Both the position numbers and the translations under genes were made by a program. Below are positions 1 through 6,907 of a DNA stretch of 14,702 nucleotides, piece after piece. The DNA lies in NCBI GenBank assembly GCA_904502155.1, contig CAJGDV010000021.1:1-14702 (forward strand), written 5' to 3'. The notes under the pieces were generated by a model, which saw only the letters and a list, made by a program, of their open reading frames with translations, made no database searches and was not told where the DNA came from. The stretch comes from an uncultured Bacilli bacterium (GTDB taxonomy: Bacteria; Bacillota_I; Bacilli_A; RF39; UBA660). Each line of letters opens with the position of its first letter. Position 1 is the first letter of the stretch.

Positions 1-2156
1 AAGTAGAAACTTGAAATAGTTGTTGAAACAAAATTGTTTGTTAATTTATAAACTTCTTGGAAGTTATATCCATCAAATTGTTCTAATGCATTTTTGATGT
101 ATTCATTTAATTTATTCATCATATATTTATCATATAGTGGCATATCTTCATATTTAACCATGTCTTTTTCTGGGTTAAAATCTTTAGTATTACCAAGCAT
201 GAATTTATATGTATTTCTAATTTTTCTATATGTTTCTTTTACTTGTTTAATTAGTTCATCACCAATTCTAACGTCTTCAGTATAGTCAACTGATGCTACC
301 CACCATCTTAAGATATCAGAACCATGTAAACGTACCATATCAGATGGAGCTATAACATTACCGATACTTTTTGACATTTTATTACCATGAGCATCTAAAG
401 TAAATCCATGTGATACTAATTCTTTATATGGAGCTTTATCATATACAGAGAATCCTGTAATTAATGAAGAGTTAAACCATCCTCTATATTGGTCAGAACC
501 TTCTAAATAAACATCTGCTGGATAATTATATCCTCTTTCAACTAATACACCAGTATGAGTTGATCCTGAATCAAACCAAACGTCCATAATATCAGTTTCT
601 TTAGTAAAGTTTCCATTTGGACTTGCTGGGTTTGTATAACCTTCAGGAAGTAAATCTTTAGCATCTTTTTCAAACCAGATATTTGAACCATGTTCTCTAA
701 ATAATTTAGCAACATGCATCATAACATCATAATCTAAAATTTCACTACCATCTTCATTATAGAATATTGGAATTGGTACACCCCAAACTCTTTGACGTGA
801 AATACACCAATCTCCACGATCTCTAATCATGTTGTAAAGTCTTTTTTGACCCCATTGAGTATGGAATTTAACATTGTTTTCAATTTCGTTTAATAATGGT
901 TTTCTTATTTTTTCAATACTACAGAACCATTGTGGTGTAGCTCTAAAGATAATTGGTTTTTTAGTTCTCCAATCATGTGGATATGAATGGGTAATAAATT
1001 TAAGTTTAATTAGTACTCCCATTTCATCTAATTCTTGAGTAATTACTTTATTAGCATCATCATAGAATAATCCTGAGAACTTACCTGATTCATCTGTTAA
1101 GTATCCTTGATCATTAACACCATCAATCATTCCTAATTCATATTCTTTACCAATGTTAAAGTCGTCAGCACCATATCCTGGAGCAATATGAACTAATCCA
1201 GTACCAGCATCTAATGTAACATGGTATCCAATTACTACTGGTGAAATTCTATCCATAAATACGTGTTTATATTTAACACCATCAAAATCAGTTCCTTTTA
1301 ATGTTTCTACAACTTTATATTCTTCCCAACCAAATTCAACAGCTAAAGATTCTACTAAACTTTCAGCTAAAATATATAATTTTTCTCCAACTAAAACTTT
1401 AGCATAATTAAATTGTTCACCTACTGCAATACCTAAGTTACCTGGTAAAGTCCAAGGAGTAGTTGTCCAAATAATTAAATTTTCTCCTTCTTTAACTTTG
1501 TCGTTTCCTTCTACTACAGGGAATGCAACAAAGATAGATGGATCTTTTTTATCTTTATATTCAATTTCTGCTTCTGCAAGTGCTGATTCACTTGATGGAC
1601 TCCAGTAAACTGGTCTTAATCCTTTAAATATTAATCCTTTTTTAGCCATTTCAGCAAAAACTTCGATTTGTCTTGCTTCCATTTCTGGTTTTAATGTTAT
1701 ATAAGGGTTATCCCATTCTCCTAAGATATTTAATTCTTTAAATCCTGCTTTTTGGATTTCAATTTGTTTATAAGCATATTCTTCACATAATTTTCTAAAG
1801 TCAGCTTTGCTCATTGATTTTCTATCAACACCTGTATTTGTAACAGCTTGTTCAATAGGAAGTCCATGAGTATCCCAACCTGGAATATATGACATATCAA
1901 ATCCAGCCATAGCTTTATATCTATTAATGAAGTCTTTTAAGATTTTATTCATAGCATGCCCAATATGAATATTACCATTAGCATATGGAGGACCATCATG
2001 TAAAACGAATGGTTTTCTTCCTTTATTTTTTTCTCTAATTTTATTGTATAAGTCTAGTTCATCCCATTTTTGTCTTTGTAATTTTTCATTTTCAGGTAAA
2101 TTTCCTTTCATTTGGAAATCAGTTTTACCCATTAATAAGGTATCTTTATAATCCAT
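1..2156 (-). CDS. ileS: Isoleucyl-tRNA synthetase, 3' part outside the window
   Basis: Class I aminoacyl-tRNA synthetase that charges tRNA-Ile in the cytosol. The frame is open from the ATG at 2156 to the window edge, giving 718 codons of a family usually a little over 900 aa, so the anticodon-binding C-terminus is missing. Visible landmarks are PPYANGN followed by the HIGH signature at residues 64-67, the editing-domain peptide WTTTPWTLPGN at 230-240, and KMSKS at 593-597. Conserved tryptophans such as the WW pair late in the frame are TGG, so TGA is not read as Trp. The start is supported by AAGGAAGTG about seven bases upstream and by the expected N-terminus (MDYKDTLLMGKTDFQM). The gene lies behind a T-box leader and follows divIVA, the standard Firmicutes order. 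Identification is secure. Confidence 0.97.
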   Translation of the reverse strand, partial: MDYKDTLLMGKTDFQMKGNLPENEKLQRQKWDELDLYNKIREKNKGRKPFVLHDGPPYANGNIHIGHAMNKILKDFINRYKAMAGFDMSYIPGWDTHGLPIEQAVTNTGVDRKSMSKADFRKLCEEYAYKQIEIQKAGFKELNILGEWDNPYITLKPEMEARQIEVFAEMAKKGLIFKGLRPVYWSPSSESALAEAEIEYKDKKDPSIFVAFPVVEGNDKVKEGENLIIWTTTPWTLPGNLGIAVGEQFNYAKVLVGEKLYILAESLVESLAVEFGWEEYKVVETLKGTDFDGVKYKHVFMDRISPVVIGYHVTLDAGTGLVHIAPGYGADDFNIGKEYELGMIDGVNDQGYLTDESGKFSGLFYDDANKVITQELDEMGVLIKLKFITHSYPHDWRTKKPIIFRATPQWFCSIEKIRKPLLNEIENNVKFHTQWGQKRLYNMIRDRGDWCISRQRVWGVPIPIFYNEDGSEILDYDVMMHVAKLFREHGSNIWFEKDAKDLLPEGYTNPASPNGNFTKETDIMDVWFDSGSTHTGVLVERGYNYPADVYLEGSDQYRGWFNSSLITGFSVYDKAPYKELVSHGFTLDAHGNKMSKSIGNVIAPSDMVRLHGSDILRWWVASVDYTEDVRIGDELIKQVKETYRKIRNTYKFMLGNTKDFNPEKDMVKYEDMPLYDKYMMNKLNEYIKNALEQFDGYNFQEVYKLTNNFVSTTISSFY

Positions 2157-2189
2157 TTTCTTCACTTCCTTTTTATATTTTTATGTTTT

Positions 2190-2392
2190 AAAACAAAAAA
2201 ATCCCATCCAATTAAGGACGAGATTTACCCGCGGTACCACCTTATTTTATAATAGTATACACTCAAAACTATAACGCGTTACCGTTCTTTATGTGAAACA
2301 TTAAGAGTGATCTATAATAAACCATCAATAACTAAATTTCACCAAACATTAGTCTCTCTAAAAAGAATTTGTTTATTACCGTCTCCATCATT
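2190..2392 (-). promoter_or_regulatory. T-box riboswitch leader of ileS (tRNA-Ile responsive)
   Basis: A full-length T-box leader lies between divIVA and ileS. The transcript begins with the Stem I signature GATGGAGACGGTAAT, carries AGAGA, and has a candidate isoleucine specifier ATC followed by A at 2311-2309. The T-box sequence AAGGTGGTACCGCG occupies 2243-2230. Its bulge TGGT is complementary to ACCA, the acceptor end expected for tRNA-Ile. AAGG can pair with the downstream CCTT to form the antiterminator. A competing terminator follows. Uncharged tRNA-Ile is expected to promote read-through into ileS. The leader starts right at the divIVA stop codon and I see no good promoter in between, so it may attenuate read-through from the divIVA promoter. 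Confidence 0.95.
2192..2226 (-). terminator. Terminator of the ileS T-box leader
   Basis: In the minus-strand RNA, AAATCTCGTCC (2226-2216) pairs with GGATGGGATTT (2209-2199) in an 11-bp stem with two G-U pairs and a 6-nt loop, followed by a run of T. Its 5' arm includes the CGTCCTT strand of the antiterminator, so the two structures exclude each other as in a classical T-box. Confidence 0.9.
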
Positions 2393-2396
2393 TGTT

Positions 2397-2855
2397 TTAA
2401 AAATCTACTTTTTCAATATCATTAACAAGTTCTAATTGTTGTTCAATGATGGCAGCTAAACGTCTTTTATAAATGTTAATATTACGTTTTAAAGTAGCTG
2501 CTTCCATTTCAGCTTTTTCAGCTTTTAAAAGCGCTTCATTAATTATTCTATTAGCATTTTTCTTAGCTTCATCAACTATTAATTCGCTTTCACGATATGC
2601 ATTATTTTTAATTTGGTCAGATGTTTTTTGAGCCATAAATAATGCTTTATTAAGAGTTTCTTCCATTCTTTGATAATGATGTAATTTTTCTCTTAAATTA
2701 CTTTGACTAGCTAATTCTTCTTCTAATTCAAGAATACGTTCATCACGAACTTTTAACTCTCCAACAATTTTCTCAACTTGATTAATAACTTGATCTAGAA
2801 AAGCATTAACTTGTTCTGGATCATAACCATGAGCTGTTCTATTGAATTTCTCCAT
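2397..2855 (-). CDS. divIVA: DivIVA/GpsB-family cell-division protein
   Basis: A 152-aa coiled-coil protein that, by family knowledge, binds curved or septal membrane and scaffolds division and wall-growth factors. The N-terminus holds the conserved HGYDPEQVNAFLD segment (residues 9-21). The rest is charged, heptad-rich helix ending in KVDF. The start is fixed by an in-frame TGA two codons upstream and by AGAGGTG just before the ATG. The protein is short at the N-terminus: the usual leading LTP-type residues are absent. The Phe-Arg before GYD, which inserts into membrane in B. subtilis DivIVA, appears here as Ala8-His9; Phe4 aligns with an upstream aromatic in many homologues. The genes usually found between sepF and divIVA (ylmG, ylmH) are absent. 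Family assignment is firm; DivIVA versus GpsB rests mainly on the ileS neighbour. Confidence 0.92.
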   Translation of the reverse strand: MEKFNRTAHGYDPEQVNAFLDQVINQVEKIVGELKVRDERILELEEELASQSNLREKLHHYQRMEETLNKALFMAQKTSDQIKNNAYRESELIVDEAKKNANRIINEALLKAEKAEMEAATLKRNINIYKRRLAAIIEQQLELVNDIEKVDF

Positions 2856-2870
2856 ATTTCACCTCTAATG

Positions 2871-2892
2871 GCGTTACAAAGTATTGTAACAC
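2871..2892. promoter_or_regulatory. Palindrome overlapping the divIVA promoter (candidate operator)
   Basis: On the minus strand GTGTTACAA, a 4-nt centre (TACT) and TTGTAACGC form an imperfect palindrome of nine pairs with one G-T. It covers the whole -10 box and the expected transcription start of divIVA. No T-run follows on the minus strand, so a terminator is unlikely. It could be a repressor site or a hairpin at the 5' end of the mRNA; no regulator is identified. Confidence 0.5.
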
Positions 2893-2911
2893 AGATTTTT
2901 TTCTTTGTAAA
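2883..2911 (-). promoter_or_regulatory. Promoter of divIVA
   Basis: TTTACA (2911-2906), a 17-bp spacer, and TACAAT (2888-2883) preceded by TGT, giving an extended -10. It lies in the 65-bp gap between sepF and divIVA. The expected start leaves a leader of about 20 nt containing the ribosome-binding site. Confidence 0.8.
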
Positions 2912-2920
2912 TAATTTTTT

Positions 2921-3316
2921 TTACCATTCAACGTCATCTTTTTCATTATCCTTGCTGTCTTTTTCATCTGATATTTGACCTTGAATATTAACATTATTTG
3001 GCGTTAAAAGGAATATTCCTCCACCAATTTTTTGGATTTCTCCACCAATTGCATAAATAGCCCCATTTAAAACATCTACAATTCTTTTTGCTTGCGCTTG
3101 TGTAACACGTTTTAAATTTAAAACTACTGCATCTCTATTTTTTAAATGATCTATAATTTGGTAACTTTCAGAATATGCTCTAGGTTCAAGTAAAATCATT
3201 TTACTTTTCCCTTCTTCATTAATTGCATCTTCTGGTTTAATATTATAATATTCATCAACAGTAGATTCTCTTTCTACTTCTTCTTCTTCATTATCTTTAA
3301 AAAATTTAAAAGCCAT
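2921..3316 (-). CDS. sepF: SepF, FtsZ-ring membrane anchor
   Basis: A 131-aa cytosolic protein that in Firmicutes bundles FtsZ filaments and tethers them to the membrane. The N-terminal MAFKFFKD is the expected short amphipathic membrane-binding helix. An acidic linker (residues 9-35) follows. The SepF core runs from about 40 to 112, with RDAVVLNLKRV (61-71), the AQAKRIVD helix and the GGEIQKIGGGIFLLTP strand pair (91-106). The C-terminal tail is short and acidic. GGAGG lies eight bases before the ATG. It sits directly upstream of divIVA as part of a reduced ylm cluster. Its retention with divIVA argues for FtsZ-based division in a walled cell. Identification is firm. Confidence 0.94.
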   Translation of the reverse strand: MAFKFFKDNEEEEVERESTVDEYYNIKPEDAINEEGKSKMILLEPRAYSESYQIIDHLKNRDAVVLNLKRVTQAQAKRIVDVLNGAIYAIGGEIQKIGGGIFLLTPNNVNIQGQISDEKDSKDNEKDDVEW

Positions 3317-3346
3317 AAGATTAACCTCCTATTTTATTCTAATAGT

Positions 3347-3355
3347 ATTTTATCA
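3347..3355 (-). promoter_or_regulatory. Extended -10 promoter of sepF
   Basis: TG, A, TAAAAT (3355-3347) downstream of the racemase terminator. The -35 region is only T-rich. A start near 3340 would give a leader of about 25 nt before the sepF ATG. Confidence 0.5.
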
Positions 3356-3362
3356 TAAAAAT

Positions 3363-3394
3363 AAAAAAAATAAAAGAACTATTTAAGTTCTTTT
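3363..3394 (-). terminator. Terminator of the aspartate racemase unit
   Basis: A perfect 8-bp stem, AAAAGAAC (3394-3387) with GTTCTTTT (3379-3372), has a 7-nt loop and is followed after one A by eight T. The racemase stop TAG (3381-3379) lies at the loop/3'-arm junction, so the hairpin begins inside the coding sequence. Confidence 0.9.
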
Positions 3395-4062
3395 CCAAAA
3401 TAACTAATAATTTTTTTAGTTTGTATTAATAAAGGATCTACAAAGTTTTCAGGTAAATTTAATTCTTTTTTTACTAATGATAGTTCTGTACATCCTAAAA
3501 TGATATATTCATCTTCTTTGTTGTTTTCGTTAATTTTATTCCATTTTTCTAAATTAGTATTTTTTCCACATTTTATATCATCATATATTGTAGACATAAC
3601 TAATTTTTGATTTTCTTCAGTTGGTATTCTATATTCTATTTCATATTTTTCACACATTTCTTGATATAGTTTAGAATTTATAGTACCATCTGTTGCTAAA
3701 ATATAAACTTTTTTAGCATTTGCTTCTTTAAGATATTTAATTGTATCTTCTATCATATTATTTACTGGAACTTTTGATTTTTTTTGCATTTCTTTATGAA
3801 AATAACATGATGTATTACAAGGAATTGTAATCATATCACATTTTAATTTATTAAGTAATTTAATATCTTTTAAAAGTTCTGGTAATGGACTTTCATTTGA
3901 TTTACCTAAAATGTATGCTGTTCTATCTGGGATAGTAGCATGATTTAATATAACCATATCTATGTGTTCTTGATCACAATTTACTTTTGTATTTTCTATT
4001 ATCATTTCATAAAAGTAGGCACTAGCCATGCTTCCTACTCCACCTATAATTCCTAATCTCAT
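3379..4062 (-). CDS. racD: Aspartate/glutamate racemase-family enzyme, probably aspartate racemase
   Basis: A cofactor-independent racemase of 227 aa that should interconvert L- and D-aspartate in the cytosol. The N-terminus MRLGIIGGVGSMAS is the family signature. The two catalytic cysteines lie in PCNTSC (Cys82) and GCTELS (Cys191), and TIPDR (44-48) is typical of aspartate rather than glutamate racemases. An in-frame ATG nine codons upstream (4089) exists, but it lies ahead of the promoter's -10 box; the ATG at 4062 has GGTGAT as ribosome-binding site and gives the canonical N-terminus, so I use it. Next to a D-Asp-ligase-like ATP-grasp gene, the likely job is to supply D-Asp for peptidoglycan branching, as in the racemase/ligase pair of Enterococcus faecium. 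Exact substrate is inferred; broad-specificity racemases share these motifs. Confidence 0.85.
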   Translation of the reverse strand: MRLGIIGGVGSMASAYFYEMIIENTKVNCDQEHIDMVILNHATIPDRTAYILGKSNESPLPELLKDIKLLNKLKCDMITIPCNTSCYFHKEMQKKSKVPVNNMIEDTIKYLKEANAKKVYILATDGTINSKLYQEMCEKYEIEYRIPTEENQKLVMSTIYDDIKCGKNTNLEKWNKINENNKEDEYIILGCTELSLVKKELNLPENFVDPLLIQTKKIISYFGKELK

Positions 4063-4077
4063 ATTATCACCAACTAT

Positions 4078-4086
4078 ATTATAACA
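4078..4086 (-). promoter_or_regulatory. Extended -10 promoter of the racemase
   Basis: TGT followed by TATAAT (4083-4078); the -35 position (4106-4101, ACATAA) is poor and lies in the loop of the upstream terminator. The start would be near 4075-4071, giving a leader of about 10 nt and ruling out the ATG at 4089 for this transcript. Confidence 0.6.
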
Positions 4087-4091
4087 CAATT

Positions 4092-4115
4092 AAAAGGACT
4101 TTATGTAGTCCTTTT
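4092..4115 (-). terminator. Hairpin at the end of the flippase gene, probably a leaky terminator
   Basis: A perfect 9-bp stem, AAAAGGACT (4115-4107) with AGTCCTTTT (4100-4092), has a 6-nt loop that begins two bases before and includes the stop TAA. The T-run is short (TTTTAATT), so partial read-through into the racemase gene is plausible. Confidence 0.65.
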
Positions 4116-5717
4116 GTTTTTGAATATTTTAATAAAACGATTTAATAGTCCAAATTTATATGTTAATAAACCATATACTAGCATTCCTAACGTAGCATAA
4201 ATAACACATATCATAACAGCAGATATTCTTGTTTTAACATCTATACTAACTATAGCAGTAAATGCTATTAGTGTTCCTATCATTATTAGAGATGAAAAAA
4301 TTATTTTTCCAACATTAGCAAGAATTGGTTTGTATTTTATTTTTATTGCCTTTTTTAGATATAAAAGAATAAATATAATAGAACCAATTTGGCATAATAA
4401 TGTAGTAATAGTAGCACCTTGATATGCTGGTATACCTAATTTTGGTACGAATTCCATTATTGGTACATTAAATACGATTTTAAATATTAAAGCTCCAATT
4501 AGGGTGCATAATGTAACTTTACTTTTATTAAGTGATTGTAATACATTTATTAAAAGCCAGTGTAATGAATATGTTAATGCTTGTATAGCATATAATGTAA
4601 ATACATTAATACTTAAAGCATTATATCCATAAAAGATTACCCATACTGGTTGCGCTAAGAATGTTAAACCTAGTGTCATAGGTAAAACAATTAACAATAG
4701 CATTTCAATAGCTTGATTAATTTTTAAATGAACTTGTTCAAAATCTTTTTTAACATAATTAGCAGTAATATGTGGGATTAAACTTGTTACGAATCCTATT
4801 GCAACTGAAATAATTATCATATCAAGTTTAGAAGCCCATGTAGCAATACTAGATAGCACTATTTCAGCTTCTTCACCTGAATAACCTAATCTTGTTAAAG
4901 TTTTAATAATTGTTCCAGAATTAACTATTACATATGCTGAATTTATTAAATCTATAACAACAAAAGGTATAGCATACATAAAAATTCTTTTTACTAATGT
5001 TTTTGTTGTTATATTTTTTTCTTCTTCTTTTATATGTGCATTCTTATTAAAATCTTTTTTATTCTTTTTAATTATATAAAATAAATAACCATATCCAAAG
5101 AAAGCACCAATTGTAGCTGAAAATACAGCAATACATACTGCAAATTTCGTTTTAAGTTTTAATACTTTTATAGCTATAAAGCTACCAAGTAATAAAATAG
5201 CAACACGAACTAATTGTTCTAAAACATCAGATAAACTTGATGCTGTCATCATTTTATGTCCTCTTAAATAACCTTTAGTAACACTAAATACTGGTACTAT
5301 TAAAAGGGCTGTTGATATAATTCTTATTACTAAGGATATATCTTCTATTGTGTTTCCTCCTGTTGCATCACCTTTTAGGAAATATGCAATTTCAGGAGCA
5401 AATAACATTAATGCTATAAAAGCAATAAAAGCAAAACTAAAAATTATAGTTGAGCCAATTTTAAAAGCTCTTTCTTTAGTATGATATTGTTCTAAAGCAT
5501 TATATTCACTAACTAATTTACTCATTGCAACAGGAATTCCTGATGTTGATAAACTTAAAAAGATAGCATAAATAGAATAAGCATAACTATATAATGCTCC
5601 ACCTGTTGTTCCTATCATTGCATAAAATGGAATAACATAAATTAAACCTATAATTTTACAAACTACTATTCCTAATGTAGAAATTATAGCTCCATTTAAG
5701 AAATTACTTTTCTTCAT
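4101..5717 (-). CDS. murJ: MurJ/YtgP-type lipid II flippase
   Basis: A 538-aa polytopic membrane protein of the MOP exporter superfamily (polysaccharide-export/YtgP branch). The N-terminus NGAIISTLGIVVCKIIGLIY, then VIPFYAMIG, matches the YtgP type that flips lipid II in Bacilli. Hydrophobic stretches recur along the whole length, consistent with about 14 membrane helices, with charged cytoplasmic loops such as KKNKKDFNKN near residue 220. Length matches YtgP (about 540 aa). The ATG lies inside the 3' end of the upstream ATP-grasp gene (14-nt overlap); the nearest purine-rich site is about 16 nt away, so translation is probably coupled. Position among precursor-modifying genes favours a lipid II role over capsule export. 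Alternatives are SpoVB-like or O-antigen flippases of the same fold. Confidence 0.82.
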   Translation of the reverse strand: MKKSNFLNGAIISTLGIVVCKIIGLIYVIPFYAMIGTTGGALYSYAYSIYAIFLSLSTSGIPVAMSKLVSEYNALEQYHTKERAFKIGSTIIFSFAFIAFIALMLFAPEIAYFLKGDATGGNTIEDISLVIRIISTALLIVPVFSVTKGYLRGHKMMTASSLSDVLEQLVRVAILLLGSFIAIKVLKLKTKFAVCIAVFSATIGAFFGYGYLFYIIKKNKKDFNKNAHIKEEEKNITTKTLVKRIFMYAIPFVVIDLINSAYVIVNSGTIIKTLTRLGYSGEEAEIVLSSIATWASKLDMIIISVAIGFVTSLIPHITANYVKKDFEQVHLKINQAIEMLLLIVLPMTLGLTFLAQPVWVIFYGYNALSINVFTLYAIQALTYSLHWLLINVLQSLNKSKVTLCTLIGALIFKIVFNVPIMEFVPKLGIPAYQGATITTLLCQIGSIIFILLYLKKAIKIKYKPILANVGKIIFSSLIMIGTLIAFTAIVSIDVKTRISAVMICVIYATLGMLVYGLLTYKFGLLNRFIKIFKNKRTT

Positions 5718-6900
5718 GATTATATTTTTTAAATCCTTCTAATACACGTTTATCCCATTTGTATTGACAATATAATCTTTTTAAATTCATATCATAAGGT
5801 GCTAAACAAAAACGATAGTGATTTGAAACATCACAGTTTGGCACACATTTTAAAAGTTGTTTTTTAGAAACAACACTAACAGTAAATACTTTGTTAGCTA
5901 TTGTAAATTCTTTTTTAATATTATTTATATAATCATCAACAATATATTGCATTAAATTTACTCCACTAGCTAAAGTATACATATTACTTCTTCCTTGCCT
6001 GATATTTATTTCAAAAACAACATATCTATTTCTTGCTCTATCAAAAACGACATCAAAATGACCAATTCCTGTATATTTGATTTTTTCAACAAATTCTTTT
6101 AATTTATAACTAAATTGTTCATCATAAGCATTAGTAATAGCATTATAGTTTCCTATTAATTCAGGTGTTCTATCATGCATTAGTATTTTTCCTGCTGTCA
6201 TAACTTGTACATCATGATCTTTATTAGCATAGAAAGTATAAACAAACATATCATCATCTGTTGATTCAATATATTCTTGAATAATAAATTTATCATCATA
6301 TCCAGCATTTTTAACTATTTCTAAGTTCTTTTTGAAATCTTCAATATTATCAACTTTAATTCCTTTTTGTCTTCCTTCAAATTCTAATCTAGTATATTTA
6401 TCTGTATTACCTGGTTTCATAAATAAAGGAAATTCAAGATTTAACTCGAATGAGTCAATTTCATCTTTACTAAAATCAAAAATAATTGTTTTAGGATGTT
6501 CTAAATTAAGTTCATTACATAGTTCATAAAATGAACCTTTATTAAATAAAGTATCAAATAATTCTTTTTCTATTGTTGGAACAATAAAATTTTTACTTAT
6601 TGCTTCAATATTTTCTTTATTATAAATTACTTGTTTTACATAATAATCTGTATTTGATAAAACGATTTTCTTTTTATCAGGATATAAATCATCTATTTTT
6701 TTAAGTTCTTTAAGCATAACTTCTTCATTTAATAAGTCCTTATTATAATAAGGTTCTATTATTTTAGAATAATTAGTTGGGTATAAAGGAAATCTTCCTA
6801 ATACTATTGTTTTAATGCCGTATGCTTCATAAAATGCTCTTGCTACAGCATAACTATTCATGTCTCCCCCTAAAATTACTCCTACAAAGTTTTCTTTCAT
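5704..6900 (-). CDS. ATP-grasp ligase, probable D-aspartate ligase for peptidoglycan
   Basis: A 398-aa ATP-grasp carboxylate-amine ligase. The N-terminal segment VGVILGGDMNSYAVARAFYE (residues 6-25) resembles the Asl/carbamoyl-phosphate-synthase-like preATP domain. Lys162 in LFMKPG fits the ATP-binding lysine. GHFDVVFD (280-287) and FEINIRQGRSN (296-306) hold the Asp, Glu and Asn expected to bind Mg-ATP. In Enterococcus faecium the similar enzyme Asl adds D-Asp to the lysine side chain of the precursor and is encoded next to an aspartate racemase. Here a racemase is two genes away with a flippase between. It starts seven bases after the FemX-like stop; TAGGTG, overlapping that stop, is the ribosome-binding site. 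Substrate is inferred from family resemblance and context. Confidence 0.75.
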   Translation of the reverse strand: MKENFVGVILGGDMNSYAVARAFYEAYGIKTIVLGRFPLYPTNYSKIIEPYYNKDLLNEEVMLKELKKIDDLYPDKKKIVLSNTDYYVKQVIYNKENIEAISKNFIVPTIEKELFDTLFNKGSFYELCNELNLEHPKTIIFDFSKDEIDSFELNLEFPLFMKPGNTDKYTRLEFEGRQKGIKVDNIEDFKKNLEIVKNAGYDDKFIIQEYIESTDDDMFVYTFYANKDHDVQVMTAGKILMHDRTPELIGNYNAITNAYDEQFSYKLKEFVEKIKYTGIGHFDVVFDRARNRYVVFEINIRQGRSNMYTLASGVNLMQYIVDDYINNIKKEFTIANKVFTVSVVSKKQLLKCVPNCDVSNHYRFCLAPYDMNLKRLYCQYKWDKRVLEGFKKYNHEEK

Positions 6901-6907
6901 AATTCAC

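Noticed and set aside
94..285. Plus-strand open frame inside ileS
   Set aside because: It is antisense to conserved IleS coding sequence, has no ribosome-binding site and looks like translated antisense of AT-rich DNA.
2871..2892. The palindrome before divIVA as a sepF terminator
   Set aside because: No T-run follows on the minus strand and it overlaps a good promoter -10; an operator or 5' hairpin fits better.
4060..4089. Upstream ATG (4089) as start of the racemase
   Set aside because: The codons between 4089 and 4062 contain the TATAAT box, lack a ribosome-binding site, and add residues before the canonical MRLGIIGG.
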